The notes under the pieces were generated by a model that ran no database searches, had not been told where the DNA came from, and was given only the letters and a program-made list of their open reading frames with translations. A program made the position numbers and the translations under genes. From Candidatus Saccharimonadota bacterium (lineage in GTDB: Bacteria; Patescibacteriota; Saccharimonadia; Saccharimonadales; UBA4665), in assembly GCA_028289245.1 (NCBI GenBank), contig JAQGGT010000003.1:50472-114471 (forward strand): 64,000 bases of DNA, in the 5' to 3' direction. Shown piece after piece: positions 57,880-64,000 of the stretch (the first letter of the stretch is position 1; each line of letters starts with the position of its first letter).

Positions 57880-58197
57880 CTAGACCTGTTCTCCGTTTTT
57901 TCGACGGCGGGCCTGCAGTTCTTCTAGATGCACGGCAGCCTCGTGACGAATTCGCTTGGCTTCGGTAATATATTCTGGGTCAAATTGTTCGCCCTCGCTC
58001 TGTCGCTCTAGACGCTCCTGCAAGTTTTCGAGGCTGACTCGGTCGGCATTCTCGGCATCGGCCATGGCAGTGTCTTCAGCGCGCTTGGCTTCAGCGACAT
58101 TGGCGGCTTCCATTTCTTCGTAGCTTAATGGGAAATCCCGCAGGATATCACCGAGGGGCTGTGGATCGTCTGAGGGGTTTTTATCTTGGTTAGACAT
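57880..58197 (-). CDS. Hypothetical acidic coiled-coil protein, 105 aa
   Basis: Unrecognised. Almost entirely charged and helical (heptads from ~30 to 100), ending ARRRKNGEQV. No membrane segment. Lies between rnj and ftsK. Confidence 0.6.
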   Translation of the reverse strand: MSNQDKNPSDDPQPLGDILRDFPLSYEEMEAANVAEAKRAEDTAMADAENADRVSLENLQERLERQSEGEQFDPEYITEAKRIRHEAAVHLEELQARRRKNGEQV

Positions 58198-58248
58198 GCT
58201 TTAACATTAGCATATTGATGCAAAATTGTCAATGTCTACCAGGGGTGA

Positions 58249-60387
58249 CTAGTCAGTACGGGCGTCTTGGGTGAGCAAGCGAGCGCGCATTTCTTGGAAG
58301 CGCTTCTGCTGGTCGGCAGCAACTTCTTCGGCCGTCTTTGGCTTCTCGGCGGGTTGGCCGGGCTGGCCTTGGGCTTGGCCACCCTGCTTGCCGGCTTGGT
58401 CTTTACCATTTTTGCCACCGCCGCCACCAATCACGTTGATGACCGGAATAACAATTGGGCTGCGCTGGGTCTGCTCGAACAAGTAATGCGTAACGTGGTC
58501 TTTGAGTTCCACCTTAAAACGGTCGAGATCGACGCGCTTAAAACGCTGTTGGACGGCCCGCTTTAGCTCAACCCGGAGGCCATTCATGATCTCTTCGTTA
58601 TCACGCATGTAAATGAAGCCGCGGCTAATGATGTCTGGACTGGTCATTAGATTACCGCTCTTCTTATCGACAGTAAGAATGACGGCCACCAGACCTTCTT
58701 CGCTGAGCAAGACGCGGTCTTTGACGACGACGTTGCTGACGACAGCACCGGTTTGGTCGACCAGGACGGTACCATGGGGTACTTCACCGGCCAGTTCCAT
58801 TTTGTCGGGGGTTAGGCAGATGACTTCGCCGTTTTCGGCGTTGACGGTATTACCGCGTGGGATGCCGTTCTCAATCGCCAGCTCGATGTGGCGCTGCTTC
58901 ACACGGTAGGCGCCATAGATTGGAATAAAGAACTTTGGCTTCGTGAACTGGATCATGTCGGAGTACTCGTCACGGCTGGCATGGCCAGATACGTGCAGCG
59001 GACCCACGCCATCGAGTTCGTGGTGGCGATGCTCGAAGACGTGGACGCCTCGGCGGACTAGACCGTCGACCATATCCCCAATAAGAGAGTCGTTGCCGCT
59101 CTCGGGGATTGGGGTGCTCGAAAGTACCACCGTGTCCTGCTCTTTTAGTTTGACGTGGCGGTGCTCACCGTTGGCCATGCGTTGGAGCGCGCTCGATGGT
59201 TCACCCTGGCTACCAGTACAGACCACGACGACGTCTTGGTCTTTCATGGTAGCGACGCTGGCGATGGGTACAAAGGTGCCCTTTGGTACGCGAACGAAGC
59301 CATGGCGGACGGCCATCTCAAGCGTACTGACCATGCTGCGACCATCCATGGCTACTTTGCGGTTGTGATGGACGGCGGCGTTGATGATCATCTGGACACG
59401 GTTCATGTTGGTCGAGAACAAGCCAATAAAGATGCGGCCGGGGGCTTGGTCGATGATATCGACGAAGCTCTGCTCAATTGAACTTTCGCTTGGAGTACGG
59501 CCAGCACGTTCGACGGTGGTACTTTCGCTCAGGAGCGCCAGTACCCCTTCGTCACCGAGTTCTTTGAGACGCTCAATGTCGGAGCGTTCGTGGTCGAGCG
59601 GATTGGGGTCAAAGCGGAAGTCACCAGTGTTAATGATGCGGCCAACGGGTGTGTCGAGCACGATGCAGGTTGAGCCTGGGATGGAGTGGGTGATGCGCAC
59701 CAGCTCCACGAAAAATTCGCCAATCTTAAGGCGTTCGTGAGTGTTTTCGTTCATGGTGACGGTTTTGAGCTCAAATCCATCAGGCATCGGCAGACCGAAG
59801 TTATTAAAGATTTCTTCAACGCGGCCAATGGTGAAATTTGAGCCGTAGATTGGTGCTGGGAACTTCGGTACGATGTGTGGCAAGCCACCAATGTGGTCGA
59901 GGTGACCATGGGTAATGACGTAGCCGCGCAGCTTGTGCTTGATAGTCTCGAGGTAGGCCGTGTCGACGATGCCGTAGTTAATGCCGGGCAAATCGACACC
60001 AAGGTCGTTACCACAGTCGAGAATAACCGCGTCATTGATGTACTCCACCAATATCATGTTCTTGGAACCACCACCGTCCATGCCACCCAGACCGATAATC
60101 TTAAGGCGTGGTTGGTCATCGATGACGTTGGCTCGCATTGGCTTGACGGCATCGGCTGCCTGGTACTGATTAGCGATGCGTTGGGCATCCATCTGTGAAC
60201 GCTTCTGGGCCCGGACAGCTTGGCCGCGAGAGGTATTAAGACTGCTGCTCAGCGGTTGGGGGCCTTGGCCACCACCTCGGCCACGACCACCGCCCTGGGC
60301 TGGGCCCCTACCCCGGCCGCCACGATTTGAGCCACCGGCTGGATTACCACTGTTTGGGTTAGGCTTTTTTGGGTTGTTTGGATTCAT
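58249..60387 (-). CDS. rnj: Ribonuclease J
   Basis: 712 aa, longer than the usual ~555 because of an N-terminal Gly/Arg-rich region (RGG-like, ~20-45) and a C-terminal Gly/Gln/Lys-rich tail. Metallo-beta-lactamase motif HGHLDHIGG, beta-CASP domain and the C-terminal HVSGHASRDE. 5'-3' exonuclease and endonuclease for mRNA turnover. SD AAGGAGG. In one transcriptional direction with pnp and UDG. Confidence 0.93.
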   Translation of the reverse strand: MNPNNPKKPNPNSGNPAGGSNRGGRGRGPAQGGGRGRGGGQGPQPLSSSLNTSRGQAVRAQKRSQMDAQRIANQYQAADAVKPMRANVIDDQPRLKIIGLGGMDGGGSKNMILVEYINDAVILDCGNDLGVDLPGINYGIVDTAYLETIKHKLRGYVITHGHLDHIGGLPHIVPKFPAPIYGSNFTIGRVEEIFNNFGLPMPDGFELKTVTMNENTHERLKIGEFFVELVRITHSIPGSTCIVLDTPVGRIINTGDFRFDPNPLDHERSDIERLKELGDEGVLALLSESTTVERAGRTPSESSIEQSFVDIIDQAPGRIFIGLFSTNMNRVQMIINAAVHHNRKVAMDGRSMVSTLEMAVRHGFVRVPKGTFVPIASVATMKDQDVVVVCTGSQGEPSSALQRMANGEHRHVKLKEQDTVVLSSTPIPESGNDSLIGDMVDGLVRRGVHVFEHRHHELDGVGPLHVSGHASRDEYSDMIQFTKPKFFIPIYGAYRVKQRHIELAIENGIPRGNTVNAENGEVICLTPDKMELAGEVPHGTVLVDQTGAVVSNVVVKDRVLLSEEGLVAVILTVDKKSGNLMTSPDIISRGFIYMRDNEEIMNGLRVELKRAVQQRFKRVDLDRFKVELKDHVTHYLFEQTQRSPIVIPVINVIGGGGGKNGKDQAGKQGGQAQGQPGQPAEKPKTAEEVAADQQKRFQEMRARLLTQDARTD

Positions 60388-60435
60388 AATCCTCCTTGTT
60401 GTTGTCTAGTTGCTTCGAACTGGTCGCGACTGACG

Positions 60436-61038
60436 TTACTTATCTAATTTTTCTAAAATAATCGGAATCGCCGCGAAATCATCGATCAGCACCTGCCGCT
60501 GTTGCGGGTTATAGAGGGCTGCCGCTGGATGGAAGAGCGGTAATATAACAACTTCCAGCGTGTCGGTAGAGTTCTTCTTGAGACTCAGTGTAACACGCTT
60601 GGGTTGCCCGTGGACCTTGCTAATTTGTAGGTCCGGTAAGAAGCAATTCATGCTGTGGCGGCCAAGGGTCACCACGACCTTTGGCTGAATTACTTCTAAC
60701 TGGCGCTGCAAATACGGTAAAAAGGCTTTTTTCTCTTCTGGCTTGGGGTCGCGGTTGTCTGGTGGACGGTATTTGACGATGTTAGTAATATAAACGTCGC
60801 TTCGCTGCATACCAATCATTTCTAACATCTCATTCAAAAATTTACCTGAAGCCCCAACAAATGGCTTGCCCTGCAAGTCCTCGTTTTTGCCGGGCGCTTC
60901 GCCGATGAAGACAACGTCGGCGTCCGGGTTGCCATCACCTAACACCAGCTGCGTGGCACTGGCAACCAACTCGGGCGTCACACCATCTTTTTGAATGTCT
61001 TCGGCGATGGCGTCGAGCTGGGCTTGTTTATCAGCCAT
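60436..61038 (-). CDS. Family-4-like uracil-DNA glycosylase without Fe-S cysteines
   Basis: 200 aa. GEAPGKNEDLQGKPFVGASG (motif 1), NIVKYRPPDNRDP and FHPAAALYNPQQR (motif 3). Family 4 enzymes normally have four Cys for a 4Fe-4S cluster; here the N-terminal CxxC is absent, VVKCRPP is VKYRPP, and the last is absent too. Removes uracil from DNA. Overlaps the upstream gene by 8 nt. Confidence 0.85.
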   Translation of the reverse strand: MADKQAQLDAIAEDIQKDGVTPELVASATQLVLGDGNPDADVVFIGEAPGKNEDLQGKPFVGASGKFLNEMLEMIGMQRSDVYITNIVKYRPPDNRDPKPEEKKAFLPYLQRQLEVIQPKVVVTLGRHSMNCFLPDLQISKVHGQPKRVTLSLKKNSTDTLEVVILPLFHPAAALYNPQQRQVLIDDFAAIPIILEKLDK

Positions 61039-61234
61039 GATGCACCCCTTTTACGGCTAACTTGACGAGATTTTGCAGCCCTCCGACTAAGAAGATGACC
61101 GTGCCGGCGTACCACCACAGATTGCCCCGATCCACCGACAGGCTAAAGAAGCCGTAGGCGGCGGCCAACTCGGCCACTCCGAATAGGAGCAGGCCGAGGG
61201 CCGTCTTGTGCCAAGTGTCGAGGCGGTCGAGCAC
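61031..61234 (-). CDS. Small membrane protein, 67 aa
   Basis: Two hydrophobic segments (~12-30 and 38-57), short basic tail. No family recognised. Overlaps both neighbours by a few bases in the pnp-UDG operon. Confidence 0.6.
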   Translation of the reverse strand: MLDRLDTWHKTALGLLLFGVAELAAAYGFFSLSVDRGNLWWYAGTVIFLVGGLQNLVKLAVKGVHHG

Positions 61235-61440
61235 TAGCGCTTCCGCCGTTCAAAAATTTCGCGACCGTAGCTAGCGGTCAGCAGACCGAGCACGATGACC
61301 ATCAAGATATTAAAGATATTCGGCCCACCAAAAGCTGACAACACAAAAATTATGGTTAGCACTAAGCCGAGGGCCGTCATGACGTACACAAATATTGGGC
61401 TCGCATTAACTTTTGCGAATAAATCTTTCAAGTTTTGCAT
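61234..61440 (-). CDS. Small membrane protein, 68 aa
   Basis: Two hydrophobic segments (~15-34 and 38-58) and a C-terminal KRR-type tail. ATG directly abuts the pnp stop codon, so it is translated by re-initiation. Function unknown. Confidence 0.6.
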   Translation of the reverse strand: MQNLKDLFAKVNASPIFVYVMTALGLVLTIIFVLSAFGGPNIFNILMVIVLGLLTASYGREIFERRKR

Positions 61441-63573
61441 CTATTTGTTCTCTGACTCCTGTGCGGCAGCCTTCATGCTAAGTTGCAAGCGACCCCGTTC
61501 ATCAATGGCCAACAGCTTCACGGTGACCAGATCGCCTTCTTTTACCACATCGCTCGGGTGGCCGACGCGCTCGTTGCTCATTTCAGAAACGTGCACCAGG
61601 CCATCTTTGCCCGGCATAATCTGCACAAAAGCGCCAAAGTCCATAACGCTGACTACAGGCTTATCTTTGTAGATTGTACCCACCTCCGGCTCAGCCACGA
61701 TGCTCAGGATCCATTCACGAGCCGCCTGAATGCTGGCGCCGTCGGGGCTGGCAATCATTACCGTGCCATCGTCTTTAATGTCGATTTCGGTACCAGTCTC
61801 GCCGGTAATGCGCTGGATCACCTCGCCGCCCTTACCGATCACTTCGCGGATCTTATCCGGGTTAATCTGGATCGACTCAACGCGCGGCGCGTATGGGCTC
61901 ATCTGGCCCGGCTCGCTAATCGTGGTCTTCATGTGTTCCAGAATAAAGGCCCGGCCTTCCTTGCCCTGCTCCAACGCTTGCTTGAGCACGTCTACCGGCA
62001 GGCCGTGGACCTTCATATCCATTTGCAAGGCAGTAATACCCTTGGAGGTACCGGTCACCTTGAAGTCCATGTCGCCGGCAAAGTCTTCGGCGTCAGCGAT
62101 GTCACTGAGCACGATGGCTCGGTCGCCGTCGACCATCAGGCCCATAGCGATACCACTGACCATGGCTTTGAGCGGCACCCCGGCATCAAGCAATGCTAAG
62201 ACGCTCGAACAAGTGGCAGCCATGCTGGTGGAGCCATTTTGGCTCATAATTTCAGTGACTGAACGGATGGCATAGGGGAATTCTGCCTCACTTGGCAGTA
62301 CGGCCGTTAGAGCGCGCTCAGCCAGGTAACCGTGACCGATTTCGCGGCGGCCAGGCGAGCCGAGTCGCTTGACTTCGCCAACGGTGTAACCAGGGGCGTT
62401 GTAGTGGTGGAAGTAACGACGTTCACCATCTTTCTCCATCGTATCCACGATTTGGTTGGCACTCAGCGGCGCCAAAGTAACAATGTTGAGCGCTTGGGTT
62501 AACCCACGAGTAAACAAGCTTGAGCCGTGAGCCCGCGGCAACAGACCAACCTCGCTGCTGAGCGTGCGTACTTCTGTTAAAGCGCGGCCGTCGGGGCGGA
62601 CGCCATCTTCAACAATCCCTTTGCGGACGTCTTTATGAACGGCCGACTGGAACGCTTCGTCGTACACCGACTTCTGCGACTCATAATCTTCGCCGTGCTT
62701 CTCTCGCATGGCGGCCTGCATGTCGTCACGCAGTTGGCGGATCAGCACATTACGCTCAGGGTATGGCTTGCGTAAGTCTTCGCCCAGTTTGCCCTCAACC
62801 CATTCATTAATCTCTGTCTGGATTGTGGCATCCGGCAGATCAAGTACATATTCCTGTGCCGTGACGCCAACCTTCTTGACCAGTTCTTCTTGCAGAGCAA
62901 TAGCCGGCTGCACCGCCTTAAAGGCGTATTCGATAGCGGCCGCGATCTGGTCTTCGCTGACCTCCGAGGCGCCAGCCTCGACCATCATGACACCGTCTTT
63001 GGTAGCGGCCACGACGAGGTCGAGATCACCCTCATCAAGCTGCTGGGCCGAGGCAAAGCCGGTAAACTGGCCATCGACCAGCCCCACGCGCAAACCAGCC
63101 ACTGGGCCATCGTATGGCGCTCCAGTGAGCATAAAGGCAGCACTGAGCGCGATCATTGCCACCATGTCGGGGCGGAAGCTCGGGTCCATACTAAGGACAC
63201 TAGCTACCCCTTGTACTTCGTGACGGTAGCCCTTCGGCCACAGCGGGCGAATTGGGCGATCGATCAAACGACCAATTAAGATGGCGTCGTCGCTCGGGCG
63301 GCCTTCCCTTTTAATAAAGCGGCTACCGCTAATTTTGCCGGCCGCATACATTTTTTCTTCGTAATCGATACTCAGCGGGAAGTAATCGAAGCCGGTTAGC
63401 ATTTTGTCGCTGACCATGGCCGTGCCGAGGACGACGGTGTCGCCATAACGGGCCAATACTGATGCCGAGGTCCGGAAGCCAACACGGTTGACCTCCAACG
63501 TCAGTGTGCGTCCGCACAACTCAGTCTCTACAGTGATAATATCTTTACCTAATGGGTTAATTGTTGTTCCCAC
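61441..63573 (-). CDS. pnp: Polynucleotide phosphorylase
   Basis: 710 aa from the GTG at 63573, preferred because AGAGG lies 6 nt upstream and the family starts near this point; an upstream GTG (63627) is in frame. Two RNase PH domains, KH (IREVIGKGGEVIQRITGETG) and S1 (VGTIYKDKPVVSVMDFGAFV). 3'-5' phosphorolytic RNA decay. Downstream of rpsO as in many bacteria, followed by two small membrane proteins, UDG and rnj. Confidence 0.93.
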   Translation of the reverse strand: MGTTINPLGKDIITVETELCGRTLTLEVNRVGFRTSASVLARYGDTVVLGTAMVSDKMLTGFDYFPLSIDYEEKMYAAGKISGSRFIKREGRPSDDAILIGRLIDRPIRPLWPKGYRHEVQGVASVLSMDPSFRPDMVAMIALSAAFMLTGAPYDGPVAGLRVGLVDGQFTGFASAQQLDEGDLDLVVAATKDGVMMVEAGASEVSEDQIAAAIEYAFKAVQPAIALQEELVKKVGVTAQEYVLDLPDATIQTEINEWVEGKLGEDLRKPYPERNVLIRQLRDDMQAAMREKHGEDYESQKSVYDEAFQSAVHKDVRKGIVEDGVRPDGRALTEVRTLSSEVGLLPRAHGSSLFTRGLTQALNIVTLAPLSANQIVDTMEKDGERRYFHHYNAPGYTVGEVKRLGSPGRREIGHGYLAERALTAVLPSEAEFPYAIRSVTEIMSQNGSTSMAATCSSVLALLDAGVPLKAMVSGIAMGLMVDGDRAIVLSDIADAEDFAGDMDFKVTGTSKGITALQMDMKVHGLPVDVLKQALEQGKEGRAFILEHMKTTISEPGQMSPYAPRVESIQINPDKIREVIGKGGEVIQRITGETGTEIDIKDDGTVMIASPDGASIQAAREWILSIVAEPEVGTIYKDKPVVSVMDFGAFVQIMPGKDGLVHVSEMSNERVGHPSDVVKEGDLVTVKLLAIDERGRLQLSMKAAAQESENK

Positions 63574-63602
63574 GCAGGCCTCTAATCTTTCTGTTTGGAT
63601 GG

Positions 63603-63674
63603 TCTCAGGCAGAGGCCAAATATACACGCTTCCTGTGCTAAAAGTACGTGATATATCTGTTACTTTGCCTGAGA
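63603..63674 (-). promoter_or_regulatory. Long hairpin in the pnp leader
   Basis: TCTCAGGCAGAG (63603-63614) pairs with CTTTGCCTGAGA (63663-63674): 12 bp with one G-U, around a 48-nt loop, ending about 30 nt before the GTG start. In other bacteria the pnp leader has an RNase III-cleaved hairpin through which PNPase represses itself. Confidence 0.55.
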
Positions 63675-63836
63675 TACGGTCTCAAACGTTAATGTGCACA
63701 AGCTTGATTCTTCAACTGTTTGAAAAATCCCTGTCTGTTCACACTTTCATTATACCTAAAATTACCCGCTGCACATGAAATTATTCTTAAATGTGCTCAC
63801 TTCACAACACCCGAAGGAATTCGAAGTGCGTACGGG

Positions 63837-63881
63837 CACCCAGCAGGAGTGCAATTCGTTCGAAGTGGGCCCTGCTGGGTG
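63837..63881 (-). terminator. Hairpin after rpsO
   Basis: CACCCAGCAGG (63837-63847) pairs with CCTGCTGGGTG (63871-63881), 11 bp, starting 5 nt after the rpsO stop. The loop contains TTCG-TT-CGAA. No U-tract follows, so it may be a processing or stabilising hairpin between rpsO and pnp. About 200 bases here otherwise hold no gene. Confidence 0.55.
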
Positions 63882-63886
63882 TCCGC

Positions 63887-64000
63887 CTAGCGGCGGATGC
63901 CAAGTTTGGCAATGAGGTCTAAGTAGCCTTGGCTATCGCGGTCTGCGATGTAGCGCAACAAGCGGCGTCGACGTCCAACCATCTGCAGTAGTCCACGGCG
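63887..64000 (-). CDS. rpsO: 30S ribosomal protein S15, C-terminal part
   Basis: 37 residues plus stop, cut by the window end: [20 protein letters not shown] and then [10 protein letters not shown], the S15 C-terminus. Upstream of pnp in the classic rpsO-pnp order. Confidence 0.93.
   Translation of the reverse strand, partial: RRGLLQMVGRRRRLLRYIADRDSQGYLDLIAKLGIRR

Noticed and set aside
1..64000. CRISPR array
   Set aside because: No run of regularly spaced identical repeats was seen; the only tight repeats are the 10-bp pair at 44726/44743.
1..64000. UGA recoded as glycine (as in Absconditabacteria/Gracilibacteria)
   Set aside because: TGA works as a normal stop, for example in the ATGA overlaps at 39704, 45195 and 31227, and conserved genes contain no in-frame TGA.

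Overview
The window looks like part of a chromosome from a small-genomed candidate-phyla (CPR/Patescibacteria) bacterium, most likely a Saccharibacterium (TM7). The evidence is a complete type IV pilus locus with no secretin, many ORFan membrane and surface proteins, a compact informational core (rpsF-ssb-rpsR-efp, ftsK, rnj, pnp, rpsO), TGA used as an ordinary stop codon (which argues against Absconditabacteria and Gracilibacteria), and many genes that appear to be transcribed without a 5' leader. I place the phylum by inference from content; there is no rRNA in the window.

Layout. 1-9.6 kb: mostly small unrecognised genes, two nucleoside deoxyribosyltransferase-like proteins (one fused to a Nudix domain), a RelA/SpoT-type HD hydrolase, several strong RNA hairpins downstream of genes, and a candidate free-standing small RNA (8188-8344). 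9.7-15.7 kb: tRNA-Asp, a parvulin-type foldase, a PH-domain membrane protein, an MprF-like DUF2156 protein, tRNA-Arg, ndk and a Xer-type recombinase. 15.7-34.5 kb, all on the minus strand: a TPR-like gene plus a large secreted protein, then pilM-N-O-(small)-B-T-C-A-D, two minor pilins, and two huge paralogous pilin-like proteins whose C-terminal passengers are a GH71-type alpha-1,3-glucanase domain and a VWA plus beta-helix module. 34.6-39 kb: a trypsin-like protein, an MFS exporter with a palindrome-rich promoter, and a HExxH protein.

39069-46829 is the most striking part. It is a 7.76 kb mobile element inserted in codons 6-7 of ychF. The true ychF start, with its own promoter, is stranded at 39054 on the left, while the rest of ychF (46825 onward) uses a start codon supplied by the element. 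In exchange, the large serine recombinase at the right end (45195-46829) has lost its own C-terminus: the missing 44 codons lie just inside the left end (39074-39208), in frame across the shared ATTGG core. The element carries a retron-type reverse transcriptase (39704-40552) preceded by a translationally coupled 63-residue ORF and a hairpin-rich region, a VanX-like dipeptidase, regulators, a riboswitch-like leader, a chain of overlapping small ORFs and an excisionase-like gene. In the integrated state the stranded ychF promoter points straight into the RT operon.

46.8-64 kb: ychF, a PH-domain protein, a Crp/Fnr regulator, tlyA, efp, rpsR-ssb-rpsF, a cytidine-deaminase-like protein, ftsK, and an operon rpsO-pnp-(two small membrane proteins)-UDG-rnj, in which the UDG appears to lack the usual Fe-S cysteines.

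The gene calls for conserved families are secure. RNA elements, promoters and regulatory proposals come from reading base pairing and hexamers by eye, with no folding or homology software.
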